DNA of 64,000 bases, from the NCBI GenBank assembly GCA_905479995.1, contig CAJQON010000017.1:62001-126000 (forward strand), written 5' to 3'. This document shows positions 7,941 through 17,034 of this stretch, in pieces. Under the pieces are notes generated by a model that had not been told where the DNA came from, searched no databases, and was given only the letters and a program-made list of their open reading frames with translations. Source of the stretch: an uncultured Flavobacteriales bacterium. GTDB taxonomy: Bacteria > Bacteroidota > Bacteroidia > Flavobacteriales_E > Vicingaceae. Both the position numbers and the translations under genes were made by a program. Within the stretch, counting starts at the first letter, position 1. Each line of letters begins with the position of its first letter.

Positions 7941-9187
7941 TTTTTAATCAATTTCACTTTAGCAACTATCTCTTTGTTATTCATTAAATTAAGAAGGTAC
8001 ATGCCTTTTGGAAGAAAGGTTAAGTCTAATTTTTTCTCATTTCCAAATCGAATAATTTCTTTACCTGAAATTTCAATTACAGAGATGTTATTGTAGTTCA
8101 AGTCGCTAATTATTTCAACTAACCCGTTGGTAGGGTTGGGGTATATTGTTGTATTACTTGATGAGTTTAATGTATTTATACTATTGGCAATTACACTTAC
8201 AGATTGAGTAATAGTATCAGAAAAACAACTGTCTTGAGAGTAAACGATTAGTTTTACCTGATAAGTGTTGTTGCTTGCATAGGTGTGGCTAGGATTCTCT
8301 TGAGTGCTATTTCCAGCATCTCCAAAATCCCATTCATAAGTCTGGCCAAGTGTTGAGGTGTTCGCAAAAGTAATTGTCCCTCCTCCACTATAGTTAAAAT
8401 TAGCAATAGGGTGATTGGCGTTAACTCTCCATAAACTTAAGCTGTCTAACACTGTATTTGTTGAAATTCTTTGAATGTTTGCAGCGTCAGTTGCACTAAT
8501 TCCAGCAGGAATAGAAGTACATCCTATGGTTGATTTTTGGTGCAATGTTGAGTAAAATACACAAGCTGCTAAGTAACTTCCATAAATGTTTGGATGACTT
8601 CCATCACCACTGTATAGTCCTACTGATGGAAAGCTATCTCTCATGGTTTTCCATGCCACTCCAACTGGTGAGGTTGTTGCTGAATTTGCTGCTGACATAG
8701 CCATGTAGCTCTCTCTTAAACGTTGCTGCATTCCAGCATAGGTACATATTGGAGGGTAAGATGCGCAATTTGACGCATCTCCATTTTCTCTTCCCCAAGT
8801 CATGTAAAAAACAGGCTCTGAACACGACCAATTTGATTTGATTGAATCACATAACAGTTTAGCATAAGGATAAACATCATTGGCAACTTGAGTTGGGTTA
8901 AATGAGGGTTTTTGGCTTTGTTCTTGAATGACAACATAATCCCATTGATCTTGTTTAATTTTTGCTAAGGTTGTAGCATTGGTAGCATGTTGAATCAATT
9001 GATGTCCACCAGGTGTGTTTTGGTCGGTATAAATTGAATCTCCATAACTTGTTCCAATGTCTTTTAAAAGTTTTGGTAAGTCATTTACGTAAGTGTAGCT
9101 ATTGCCTATAAATAATACTTTTTTTACTTGTGCGTTTAGTGAGGTTATAGCTATAAATGCTAGCAAAAGGAAGATGATTTTTTTCAT
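7937..9187 (-). CDS. secreted SGNH-type hydrolase with PKD domain and T9SS sorting domain
   Basis: A 416-residue secreted protein with four parts. A signal peptide ends near SLNAQ. An SGNH-like domain (DUF4886 type) runs to about residue 245, with block I FIGNSYTY and the C-terminal GDGSHPN holding the candidate catalytic Asp and His. A PKD domain follows (YEWDFGDAGNSTQENPSHTYA). A T9SS type A sorting domain ends the protein (IYPNPTNGLVEIISDL ... LPKGMYLLNL). It is therefore exported by the Sec route, then by T9SS to the cell surface. Esterase or carbohydrate-ester activity is likely from the fold; the substrate cannot be predicted. Its stop overlaps that of the convergent gene. Confidence 0.85.
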   Translation of the reverse strand: MKKIIFLLLAFIAITSLNAQVKKVLFIGNSYTYVNDLPKLLKDIGTSYGDSIYTDQNTPGGHQLIQHATNATTLAKIKQDQWDYVVIQEQSQKPSFNPTQVANDVYPYAKLLCDSIKSNWSCSEPVFYMTWGRENGDASNCASYPPICTYAGMQQRLRESYMAMSAANSATTSPVGVAWKTMRDSFPSVGLYSGDGSHPNIYGSYLAACVFYSTLHQKSTIGCTSIPAGISATDAANIQRISTNTVLDSLSLWRVNANHPIANFNYSGGGTITFANTSTLGQTYEWDFGDAGNSTQENPSHTYASNNTYQVKLIVYSQDSCFSDTITQSVSVIANSINTLNSSSNTTIYPNPTNGLVEIISDLNYNNISVIEISGKEIIRFGNEKKLDLTFLPKGMYLLNLMNNKEIVAKVKLIKN

Positions 9188-9291
9188 GAATAGGGTTTAA
9201 TTTCCTCTAAAGACGAAAAGAATATGAAAGGGAAGCCTGCTAAGTTTGTAGTAAATTTAAAAAGAGGGAGAACAAATTGGGTGTTAGTGTA

Positions 9292-10551
9292 TTAGGTTTT
9301 TTGTTTTTTCTTTTTGGCTGCCGGAAACAAAATGTTGTTCAAGATCAAACGGTAACCAGCAGAGTTAGGATGTAAATTTAAATCTGTTGGTGGATCTCCA
9401 ACCATGTGTTGGTAATCACCTGGGTCGTGCCCACCATAAAAAGTCCAAGTTCCTTTTCCCAATTCACCATGAATGTATTTCGCTGAATTTAACGATTTGT
9501 TTTCGCCCATAACTAACACATTAGACTTTAAGTATTGTTTGTTAAATCCGGTTGTTTGACCGTAAAAACCATTAACAATGCTGGTGTGGTTTTGGCAAAG
9601 CATAGTCGGAACAATATCCCATTTTGCAGAAAAATCAAACAAGGTAAAGTTGTCTATTTTTTGAGGCGTTTTAATGTGTGTTGGAGTGGCGTCTATTACC
9701 GAAAATTCATACTCCAATGGATTTGTTTTCAATTGAAAATCTTTGAAGGCAAAAGTTTTGGAGAAATCGAGTTGAGTATTATAGTTTGGTGTTGTTCCAT
9801 CTCCATCAAACATTGCTTCACAAATGTCTATGCCTTCTGCGGCCAAAGCAATGTCTAGTGCATCTGTTCCAGAGCACATAGCAAACAAAAATCCACCGCC
9901 AACAGTATAATTTTTAATGTTTTTTGCAACCGCTAACTTTAATTGAGAAACTTTTGTAAAGCCTAAGCGTGTAGCTGTTTCTTCATTGTATCGAACCTGC
10001 TCTTTGTACCAAGCCGCATTTCTATAATGGCTGTAAAATTTACCGTATTGGCCAGTAAAATCTTCGTGGTGCAAATGAAGCCAATCGTATTTTGGTAAAA
10101 GGCCTTCAATAATTTCGTCATCATAAACCACGTCATAAGGAATTTCGGCATAGGTCAGCACCAAGGTAACTGCATCGTCCCAAGGCTGCTTATTCTTTGG
10201 AGAGTATACAGCAATTTTAGGTGATTTAAACAATTTTACCATGTCCATGTTTACCTCGGGATCTGAAATTTCGTGTAAAATAGCAGTAGATTTTGCGTTG
10301 GCAATTACTTCAAATGAAACACCTCTAATAATTAGTTCTTCCTCTAAAGCTTTCACATGTTTTATCATAAAACTACCGCCACGATAATTTAATAGCCAGT
10401 CTATCTCAAGGTTGTTTTCTAAAACCCAATAAGCAATTCCATAGGCTTTTAAATGATTTTTCTGGGTATTGTCCATTGGTATAAGCAAGTAAGTTGCACT
10501 TGCCTTAAAAGAGAATAGGGTGATTAATAAAAGGAAAAATAGCTTTTTCAT
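9292..10551 (-). CDS. secreted amidotransferase-fold protein (often labelled asparagine synthetase B)
   Basis: About 419 residues. The signal peptide is MKKLFFLLLITLFSFKASA; I start at this Met (10551), not at the frame's first ATG 11 codons upstream, because the upstream residues would disrupt the signal. Conserved blocks are YLLIPMDNTQKNHLKAYGIAYW, PYDVVYDDEI, YDWLHLHHEDFTGQYGKF and GGFLFAMCSGTDALDIALAAEGID. The last resembles the nucleophile turn of class I glutamine amidotransferase-like folds. Related flavobacterial proteins are commonly named asparagine synthetase B, but there is no AsnB synthetase domain, no N-terminal Cys nucleophile, and the protein is exported, so that name is wrong. 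The real function is unknown. Confidence 0.7.
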   Translation of the reverse strand: MKKLFFLLLITLFSFKASATYLLIPMDNTQKNHLKAYGIAYWVLENNLEIDWLLNYRGGSFMIKHVKALEEELIIRGVSFEVIANAKSTAILHEISDPEVNMDMVKLFKSPKIAVYSPKNKQPWDDAVTLVLTYAEIPYDVVYDDEIIEGLLPKYDWLHLHHEDFTGQYGKFYSHYRNAAWYKEQVRYNEETATRLGFTKVSQLKLAVAKNIKNYTVGGGFLFAMCSGTDALDIALAAEGIDICEAMFDGDGTTPNYNTQLDFSKTFAFKDFQLKTNPLEYEFSVIDATPTHIKTPQKIDNFTLFDFSAKWDIVPTMLCQNHTSIVNGFYGQTTGFNKQYLKSNVLVMGENKSLNSAKYIHGELGKGTWTFYGGHDPGDYQHMVGDPPTDLNLHPNSAGYRLILNNILFPAAKKKKQKT

Positions 10552-10606
10552 AAACCTAAAATTAAGTTTTTTTTGGTGGAGCAATAAAATGGAATTGGAT
10601 TAAAGC

Positions 10607-12175
10607 TTAAAAAGGAGCATCATCATCGTCATCATTTCCACCATAATTGAATCCGTCATCCTCGAAATCGTTCATTTTTGATGATTTTGTTACGTGTCCT
10701 TCATCATCAAATCCCTCTCCGATTGGCATTGGTGCATTGTCATTGTCAAAGTCATTGAAATCATTTGCACCAGGATCTAAATCTTGGAATTTAGCCAATT
10801 GATTAATAAATTTCAGCTGCACATCTCCAATAGATCCGTTACGATGCTTTGCAATTATAATGTTTGCAACACCATTTGTTGGGTTTCCTTCTTCGTCTTC
10901 AACTAAGCCATAATATTCTGGACGGTGAATAAATTGTACCATATCTGCATCCTGCTCTATCGATCCAGATTCTCTTAAATCTGATAGTTGAGGACGTTTG
11001 TCGCCACCTCTTGTTTCAACAGCTCTACTCAATTGTGAAAGTGCTAAAACTGGAATACTCAATTCTTTTGCAATACTTTTTAATGATCTTGAAATCATAC
11101 TAATTTCTTGTTCACGATTTCCTTTGTTATCTCCGCCACCAGTCATTAATTGCAAATAATCAATAATTAGTAATTGGATGTCATGTTGTGCTTTTAGTCT
11201 TCTTGCTTTTGCTCTTAATTCAAATACAGATAAACCAGGAGTATCATCAATAAATATCTTTGCTTCAGCTAAGTCTGTTATTTTAGAATTAATTTGATGG
11301 AGTTCATCAGCTCTTAAATTTCCACTTCTTAATTTCTCAGATGAAATTTCTGATTCTGCAGAAACTAACCTGGTTACCAATTGAACAGACGACATCTCTA
11401 AAGAAAAGAAAGCAACAGCATGCCCAAAGTTAACGGCTGCATTTCTGGCTAAAGAAAGTTCATAAGATGTTTTTCCCATTGCTGGTCTTGCTGCAATAAT
11501 AACTAAATCGGATTGTTGCCAGCCCGAAGTAACACGATCTAAAGCGGTAAATCCTGAAGGTACTCCAGTAACACCTGTTCCTTGCCCTTTAGCTTCTTCA
11601 ATTTGTTTCATCGATTCTCGAATCAATTCTGACATTGATTCGTAGTTTTTTCTAATGTTCCCTTCAGCAACAGAAAATAAGCTTGATTCAGCTTTATCTA
11701 ATAGTGCAAAAACATCCGTAGTTTCATCGTAAGCATCCGTAATTATATCAGAAGAAATCCGAATTAATTCACGTTGAATGTACTTTTGTGCAATTATTCT
11801 GGAGTGGTATTCAATGTTTGCAGCAGAAGCTACTCTATTTGTAAGTTGGGTAATGTAATAAGGTCCTCCAACAATTTCTAATTCACCTCGTTGTTTTAAT
11901 TCGTGGGTTACAGTAAGTATATCTACTGGCTCCGAACCTTGAAACAAACTTTGTATTACAGCAAATATTTTTTGGTGGGCTTCTTTGTAAAAACTCTTGG
12001 GTTGTAAAATATCTATGGCTGCATTTACAGCTTCTTTTTCCAACATTAAGGCTCCAAGTACAGCCTCTTCTAAGTCCATTGCTTGTGGCGGAAGTTTTCC
12101 ATGTTCAATTCCATTGGCAAGCGGAGTAGCTTGTCTAGTTCTTTTTCTTGCCGGTAAATTGTTTGCTTCTGCCAT
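10607..12175 (-). CDS. dnaB: replicative DNA helicase DnaB
   Basis: DnaB is the hexameric helicase that opens DNA at the replication fork. The 522 residues hold an N-terminal helical domain (PPQAMDLEEAVLGALMLEKEAV), a linker and a RecA-like ATPase domain with Walker A ARPAMGKTSYEL, Walker B LLIIDYLQLM, LSQLSRAVE and the DLRESGSIEQDADMVQFIHR block. The length is normal and no intein interrupts the ATPase motifs. The C-terminus is an acidic Asp/Asn-rich tail (about 50 residues, ending GNDDDDDAPF), common in Bacteroidetes homologues. The gene is monocistronic and is read divergently from a lipoprotein gene. Confidence 0.97.
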   Translation of the reverse strand: MAEANNLPARKRTRQATPLANGIEHGKLPPQAMDLEEAVLGALMLEKEAVNAAIDILQPKSFYKEAHQKIFAVIQSLFQGSEPVDILTVTHELKQRGELEIVGGPYYITQLTNRVASAANIEYHSRIIAQKYIQRELIRISSDIITDAYDETTDVFALLDKAESSLFSVAEGNIRKNYESMSELIRESMKQIEEAKGQGTGVTGVPSGFTALDRVTSGWQQSDLVIIAARPAMGKTSYELSLARNAAVNFGHAVAFFSLEMSSVQLVTRLVSAESEISSEKLRSGNLRADELHQINSKITDLAEAKIFIDDTPGLSVFELRAKARRLKAQHDIQLLIIDYLQLMTGGGDNKGNREQEISMISRSLKSIAKELSIPVLALSQLSRAVETRGGDKRPQLSDLRESGSIEQDADMVQFIHRPEYYGLVEDEEGNPTNGVANIIIAKHRNGSIGDVQLKFINQLAKFQDLDPGANDFNDFDNDNAPMPIGEGFDDEGHVTKSSKMNDFEDDGFNYGGNDDDDDAPF

Positions 12176-12294
12176 AAATCAAAATTACAAAACTGAAGTT
12201 GTTCTTTGGGTGATAAGTAGTAAGAATAATACCTTTTCTTTTAAACGAAAATAAAGTGCTAAAGTTTAGGTAATTAACAGCTTTACTAACCGTT

Positions 12295-12313
12295 TATTAA
12301 CACGTTGTTAATA
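12295..12313. promoter_or_regulatory. palindrome between dnaB and lipoprotein gene
   Basis: TATTAACA (12295-12302) and TGTTAATA (12306-12313) are perfect inverted repeats around a three-base centre. A weaker extension by CCG on both sides is visible. It lies in the 176-base divergent intergenic region, 120 bases from dnaB and 38 from the lipoprotein start, so an operator is possible; no matching regulator is known. Confidence 0.4.
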
Positions 12314-12351
12314 CGGAGTTATGCTTTCAAAAAAAAACTTAATTTTAAGCT

Positions 12352-13638
12352 ATGATCCGGTTTATTTTAACTCTTGTTGCACTTACTTTATTGTATTCTT
12401 GTCAAAAAGAAAAAGATAACTCCAAACCTGTTATTGTAGTAACAGCTCCTGTAAATTATCAATCAATTAACGCTATAGATACAGTACCTATTTATGCAAC
12501 TATTAGTGACAATCAAAATATAATTTCTGTAACTGTATCGGTTAAGAATGCTAATGGTGACTTGGTTTTGAATTCAAGGTCTGTGAGGCCGAACAATTCA
12601 GATTATGTGCTCGATATGGAGTATTTTGTTAATGATATTTCTTTGCCAGGAGGGCAATACTATTTTGATATTTCTGCCGATGATGGTGAGAATGTTGCGC
12701 ATAAATATGTGCAAGTAATGTTTAATGCAGCAGCAACCACTCGAGAAGGAGTTTTTATTGTAAGCAATAATGGTTCAACTTCCGATATTGTAAAGTTGGA
12801 TAATGCTTATTTGGCCTCCCCGTTTGCTTCTTTTTCGGGCGATTTTTTAGCCATGGAGGTAAATTCTGTTACCCAGCAATTTTTTCATTGCGCATCTGCA
12901 ACTGGCGACCTAAGTATTTTAGATCCGCTAACAGGAAATTCTCTATGGAGTTCTTCGGCTATTTCTTCTCCTCCAGCTCCATATTTTACCAATCTCATGT
13001 TACATAATCAGGAGTTTTATGTGGGTTACTACAATGGTAATATTAAGCGATTTACGGCTTCGGGAGGAGCAAATGTTAATGCCAATGCTAACGTTGGATA
13101 TTATGTAGAAGAATCTGCTGTAATTAACAATTATCATGTTACAGCACAAAAATCTATTGTACCAGGAACAGTGAATTTAGTGTTGTATTGGGAAAATTCC
13201 GGAGCTTTTGCTCGACAGGTTGCGCTTAATGAAGATGTTTTAGGTATTTACGATTACACTAGTACAGAAATGGTATTAATTACCAATACTTCTGCTCAAT
13301 TGGGTAATGTTGTTTTTTACTACTATTCAACCGGATTAATTGGCTCTCCTTTTAGTGTTAGTTTAGCTAAAATTGAGTCTTGTATAGAAATTTCTAATGG
13401 AGTTTACTTAGTTGCAGAAGGAGGAAACTTAACTATTGTTGATGTCAATAATTTCTCTACATTGGGTTATTTGTCTGGAGTACCTGCCAACTTATTAAAG
13501 TACGATGCGCTAAGCAATGAGCTTTTTGTAGTAAATGGGAATCAACTTACAGTGTATGATTATACAACAAAATTAGTAGTTGCTAACTACGCACATGCCG
13601 CAGCAATTGATGGTGTAGCTTACTGGTATAATAAGTAG
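12352..13638 (+). CDS. lipoprotein with Ig-like N-domain and propeller-like repeats
   Basis: A 428-residue lipoprotein with signal MIRFILTLVALTLLYSC (Cys 17 lipidated), followed by charged KEKDN. Residues 25-125 look like an Ig-like or DUF4625-type domain (VTAPVNYQSINAIDTVPIYATISDNQNIISVTVSV). Residues 130-428 are short beta repeats (SDIVKLDNAYL, GDLSILDPLTGNSLW, YVGYYNGNIKRF, TIVDVNNFSTLGYLSG, LTVYDYTTKLVVANY) of the kind that form a seven-bladed propeller. There are no catalytic motifs. A surface binding or scaffold role is inferred. The stop is one base from that of convergent accA. Confidence 0.7.
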   Translation: MIRFILTLVALTLLYSCQKEKDNSKPVIVVTAPVNYQSINAIDTVPIYATISDNQNIISVTVSVKNANGDLVLNSRSVRPNNSDYVLDMEYFVNDISLPGGQYYFDISADDGENVAHKYVQVMFNAAATTREGVFIVSNNGSTSDIVKLDNAYLASPFASFSGDFLAMEVNSVTQQFFHCASATGDLSILDPLTGNSLWSSSAISSPPAPYFTNLMLHNQEFYVGYYNGNIKRFTASGGANVNANANVGYYVEESAVINNYHVTAQKSIVPGTVNLVLYWENSGAFARQVALNEDVLGIYDYTSTEMVLITNTSAQLGNVVFYYYSTGLIGSPFSVSLAKIESCIEISNGVYLVAEGGNLTIVDVNNFSTLGYLSGVPANLLKYDALSNELFVVNGNQLTVYDYTTKLVVANYAHAAAIDGVAYWYNK

Positions 13639-13639
13639 A

Positions 13640-14596
13640 CTATTCTACAATTTCACCCATAGCGCAAAATTTTTCAATTCTACTATCTACTAGTTTTTCT
13701 TTGTCGATTTTATTCAACTTTGTTAGGTGCTTTTTAATCTCTTTTTTTACGATAGCAAACATTTCTTCAGGATTGGAATGAGCACCACCAATAGGTTCTT
13801 TAATAATTCCATCTACTAAATTATTCGAAAACATGTCTTTTGCTGTTAACTTCAAAGCTTCGGCAGCACGCTCTTTAAATTCCCAGCTTCTCCATAAAAT
13901 AGAAGAACAAGACTCAGGTGAGATTACAGAGTACCACGTGTTTTCTAGCATTAAAACCTGATCTCCGATACCAATTCCTAAAGCACCACCAGAAGCGCCT
14001 TCACCAATTACAATTACAATAATTGGAACTGACAATTGAGCCATTTCTAATAAATTACGTGCTATAGCTTCTCCTTGGCCTCTTTCTTCTGCTTCTAATC
14101 CAGGGAAAGCTCCAGGTGTATCCACTAAACAAACAACGGGTTTGTTAAATTTTTCGGCCATTTTCATTAGCCTTAATGCTTTTCTATATCCTTCTGGGTT
14201 GGCCATTCCAAAATTACGGTACTGACGCATTTTGGTGTTTATACCTTTTTGCTGTCCAATAAACATAATGCTTTGGCCATCAATGCTTCCTATTCCCCCA
14301 ACCATAGCTTTATCGTCTTTTACAGTACGATCGCCATGCAATTCAATAAATTCACCATCAGTAATGGCGTTAATATAACTTAAGGTATATGGTCTTTCTG
14401 GATGACGAGAAACCTGAACTTTTTGCCAAGCAGATAAGTTGCTGTAGATTCCCTTTCGGGTCTCTACTAGCTTCTTTTCTATTTCAGTAATAATTTTAGA
14501 CATATCTATGCCCTTCTCCTCTTGAGTCTTGATGTTCTTTTCAAGTTGCTCTACCAATTCTTTAATTGGTTCTTCAAAATCTAAATATATAGCCAT
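13640..14596 (-). CDS. accA: acetyl-CoA carboxylase carboxyltransferase subunit alpha
   Basis: AccA, with AccD, transfers CO2 from biotin to acetyl-CoA to give malonyl-CoA for fatty acid synthesis. The 318 residues match the family from the N-terminal helix ([20 protein letters not shown]) through [19 protein letters not shown], the [21 protein letters not shown] block, the oxyanion-forming [31 protein letters not shown] and LKLTAKDM. The length is typical. It stands alone here; accD is not in the window. Cytoplasmic. Confidence 0.96.
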   Translation of the reverse strand: MAIYLDFEEPIKELVEQLEKNIKTQEEKGIDMSKIITEIEKKLVETRKGIYSNLSAWQKVQVSRHPERPYTLSYINAITDGEFIELHGDRTVKDDKAMVGGIGSIDGQSIMFIGQQKGINTKMRQYRNFGMANPEGYRKALRLMKMAEKFNKPVVCLVDTPGAFPGLEAEERGQGEAIARNLLEMAQLSVPIIVIVIGEGASGGALGIGIGDQVLMLENTWYSVISPESCSSILWRSWEFKERAAEALKLTAKDMFSNNLVDGIIKEPIGGAHSNPEEMFAIVKKEIKKHLTKLNKIDKEKLVDSRIEKFCAMGEIVE

Positions 14597-14660
14597 AGTC
14601 TTTTCTTAAAAAACAGATGGCTAAATTACTAAATTTGTTTAATCAGCATTTTCTATTTCG

Positions 14661-14668
14661 TATTTTTG
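14661..14668 (+). promoter_or_regulatory. candidate -7 promoter box (TATTTTTG) of ispE
   Basis: TATTTTTG fits TAnnTTTG and stands 28 bases before the ATG of ispE, in the divergent gap from accA. It is a reasonable housekeeping promoter box; the -33 element is not clear. Confidence 0.4.
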
Positions 14669-14696
14669 AGTGCTTAATTGATACTTTACTTCAAAT

Positions 14697-15455
14697 ATGG
14701 TTGTTTTTCCTAATGCAAAAATAAATATTGGGCTAAATGTTGTCGCTAAACGAGCGGATGGTTTTCATAATATTGAAAGCATTTTTCATCCCGTTTTAGA
14801 CCTTTGTGATGCCTTAGAACTTGTTTTAATTCCAGGTGATGAAGTGTTATTTTCTTCTAGTGGGATAGCTATTCCAACTGATAATTCGAACAAAAATTTA
14901 TGTTTAAAAGCTTATGATTTACTAAGGGAGGAACATAAGTTGAGCGGAGTAAAAATTCACCTTCAAAAAAACATACCAATTGGTGCTGGTTTAGGTGGCG
15001 GTTCTGCCGATGCTGCTTTTATGTTAAAAGCATTAAATGAATTGTTTGAGCTGGATTTAACATTGGAGCAACTCGTAAATTATGCCAAACAGTTAGGAAG
15101 TGATTGTGCCTTTTTTATTGAAAATAAACCAGTTTATGCTTTTAATAAAGGCGATGAATTTGAGGGTGTTTCTATAGATTTAAGTAGCTACACCATTAAA
15201 ATTGACTATCCTAATATTCATGTTTCTACAAAAGAGGCTTATCAGGGAGTTGTTCCAATTGAAAGTAAGACAGATTTAAAAGCCTTGATCACCGAGCCAA
15301 TAGAAAATTGGAGCAAAAGCATTAAAAACGATTTTGAACAATCAGTAGTTCCAAACCATCCTCAAATAGAAGAATTGAAAGCTAAAATGTATGAAGATGG
15401 AGCGAGGTTTGCTTCAATGACTGGTAGCGGTTCGGCTGTTTTTGGAATATTTTAA
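14697..15455 (+). CDS. ispE: 4-diphosphocytidyl-2-C-methyl-D-erythritol kinase
   Basis: IspE phosphorylates CDP-methylerythritol with ATP in the MEP isoprenoid pathway. It is a GHMP kinase: the N-terminus reads VVFPNAKINIGLNVVAKRADGFHNIES, the ATP loop is PIGAGLGGGSADAAFMLKAL and the C-terminal motif is ASMTGSGSAVFGIF. At 252 residues it is slightly shorter than E. coli IspE, as usual in this phylum. Together with dxs at 19.4 kb it shows that the organism uses the MEP route. It is divergent from accA and directly upstream of an ECF sigma gene with its own promoter. Confidence 0.95.
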   Translation: MVVFPNAKINIGLNVVAKRADGFHNIESIFHPVLDLCDALELVLIPGDEVLFSSSGIAIPTDNSNKNLCLKAYDLLREEHKLSGVKIHLQKNIPIGAGLGGGSADAAFMLKALNELFELDLTLEQLVNYAKQLGSDCAFFIENKPVYAFNKGDEFEGVSIDLSSYTIKIDYPNIHVSTKEAYQGVVPIESKTDLKALITEPIENWSKSIKNDFEQSVVPNHPQIEELKAKMYEDGARFASMTGSGSAVFGIF

Positions 15456-15463
15456 ATTTAACT

Positions 15464-15490
15464 GTAACTTTTTAAACCATCAGTTCGTCC
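15464..15490 (+). promoter_or_regulatory. ECF-type promoter GTAAC-N17-CGTCC (copy 1, before sigma gene)
   Basis: GTAAC (15464-15468) and CGTCC (15486-15490) with 17 bases between form a classic ECF sigma promoter (AAC-type -35, CGTC -10). It ends 22 bases before the sigma gene start. An identically spaced copy stands before the GIN-barrel gene at 17035, which argues for autoregulation by the sigma factor encoded here. Confidence 0.75.
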
Positions 15491-15512
15491 CATTATTAAA
15501 CAGTAGCGTTAA

Positions 15513-15998
15513 ATGACGGTAAAGGAGTATAACCAAAGTGTAGATTCGTATTCGGATAATCTTTTTCGGTTTGTGTTAAAAAACATAAAAGATGAAGAGA
15601 AGGCGAAAGATATCGTTCAGGATACTTACGTTAAATTTTGGGAAAAGAGAGACAATGTTGACGTTAACAAAATCAAATCTTATTTATTTACAACGGCTTA
15701 TCATACCCTAATAGATGTAGTGAGAAGAGATAAGAAGCAAGCTTCGTTTGATGTTGTTAAAGAAGAAAACTTAACTACAAATGATGGTTATACGGATTTA
15801 CAAGAAGTTTTATTAGCAGCCATTGAGCAATTACCTGAAGATCAAAAAGCAGTAATACTTTTAAGAGATTATGAAGGGTACGCTTATAATGAAATTGCAG
15901 AAATAACCGGTATGACAGAATCTAAGGTGAAAGTGTATATTTTTAGAGGAAGAAAATTTTTAAAAAACTATTTAGGAAGTGTAGAGGCAGTATTATGA
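15513..15998 (+). CDS. ECF RNA polymerase sigma factor
   Basis: A 161-residue sigma-70 factor with only regions 2 and 4. Region 2 reads LFRFVLKNIKDEEKAKDIVQDTYVKFWEKRD and then KSYLFTTAYHTLIDVVRRDKK. Region 4 reads LPEDQKAVILLRDYEGYAYNEIAEITGMTESKVKVYIFRGRKFLKNYL. The stop overlaps the ATG of the anti-sigma gene by four bases. A GTAAC-N17-CGTCC promoter precedes it and a second copy precedes the gene after the anti-sigma gene, so this factor probably drives both its own operon and the GIN-barrel gene. The inducing signal is unknown; envelope stress is a reasonable guess. Confidence 0.93.
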   Translation: MTVKEYNQSVDSYSDNLFRFVLKNIKDEEKAKDIVQDTYVKFWEKRDNVDVNKIKSYLFTTAYHTLIDVVRRDKKQASFDVVKEENLTTNDGYTDLQEVLLAAIEQLPEDQKAVILLRDYEGYAYNEIAEITGMTESKVKVYIFRGRKFLKNYLGSVEAVL

Positions 15999-17032
15999 AT
16001 TTGATTACAAAAAATAACTACGAGGCATTTTTGCTAGATTATGTTGAGGGGAATTTATCTCCTGAACATACTGCAGAACTCATGTTGTTTTTTGAAAATA
16101 ATCCTAGTTTAAAAGAAGATTTAGATGATTTTGAGATCTTAACCTTAACGCCACCAGCATTGGAAATGGATAAGGAAGAACTAAAGATAGAAGAGAGTAT
16201 TGTTTCTTTAGCAACTTTTGAAGATGCTATTATTGCAGAAATAGAAGACGAAAATACTGCAGAGCAATCGGCAGCATTGTTCTTGTTTTTAAAAGAGAAT
16301 CCGAGTAAAAAACACGAATTAGTTGCCTATCAGAAAACGATATTGGACGCTCCAGCTATCGTTTTTACAGATAAAAAAGGCCTTAAACAAAAAGATACAA
16401 AAGTGATACCATTGTATTGGTGGTATTCATCTGCTGCTGCAATTATTTTGGCGGTGTTTTTATTAAAAGGGATTTATAGTAATAATGAGGTGAGTTCGCC
16501 ATTCGTTGCTAATGAAATTGAAAATACCAAAACTATTAAAGAAGAGCAACAGGTTAATAAAGCAATTTTAATTGCTGTTGAAGAGGAACAAGAGATAAAC
16601 GAAGAATTGGAAAAACCTGTTATTGATTTAGTAAAACAAACAACAGTAAATAAAGTTGCAGTAAAAAATGGAGTTCAAAAGAATGCGGAGGAGGAGATAG
16701 ACGAAGTGATTTTTGCCAATAAGCAAATTAAAGAGGTTGAATTAAAGGATACTATAGAAATGAATAAGCTACTTCCTCAAAAAGTAGTTCCAGTTAAAGA
16801 AGAGGTGTTGTATGCCAATAATGTAAAAATAGTTTATGAAGATGAGCCAGTAGGGAAAAATGAGGCAGTTGATAAGCCTGGAAAGAAACTTACCAAATTT
16901 GATGCCGTTAGAGCGGCTATAAAACAACAGGTTAGAGAAAAATTTTTAAACAAAAAAAACACAGAAGTGGTACTGGCTTATAGCGCTGAATCGCCTATCT
17001 CTATTCGAAAAAGCAAGAAAAATAAAAAATAG
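15995..17032 (+). CDS. membrane-bound anti-sigma factor with duplicated N-terminal module
   Basis: A 345-residue single-pass protein. The cytoplasmic part contains the same module twice: residues about 9-64 (YEAFLLDYVEGNLSPEHTAE) and about 72-126 (FEDAIIAEIEDENTAEQSAA), each followed by FFENNPSLK / FLKENPSKK and a closing PALEMDK / PAIVFTDKK. One membrane helix follows (WWYSSAAAIILAVFLLKGIY, about residues 143-162), then a charged Glu/Lys-rich periplasmic part with no recognised fold and a very basic C-terminus. The four-base overlap with the ECF gene and the topology support an anti-sigma role, although there is no classic zinc HxxxCxxC site. Confidence 0.8.
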   Translation: MNLITKNNYEAFLLDYVEGNLSPEHTAELMLFFENNPSLKEDLDDFEILTLTPPALEMDKEELKIEESIVSLATFEDAIIAEIEDENTAEQSAALFLFLKENPSKKHELVAYQKTILDAPAIVFTDKKGLKQKDTKVIPLYWWYSSAAAIILAVFLLKGIYSNNEVSSPFVANEIENTKTIKEEQQVNKAILIAVEEEQEINEELEKPVIDLVKQTTVNKVAVKNGVQKNAEEEIDEVIFANKQIKEVELKDTIEMNKLLPQKVVPVKEEVLYANNVKIVYEDEPVGKNEAVDKPGKKLTKFDAVRAAIKQQVREKFLNKKNTEVVLAYSAESPISIRKSKKNKK

Positions 17033-17034
17033 CT

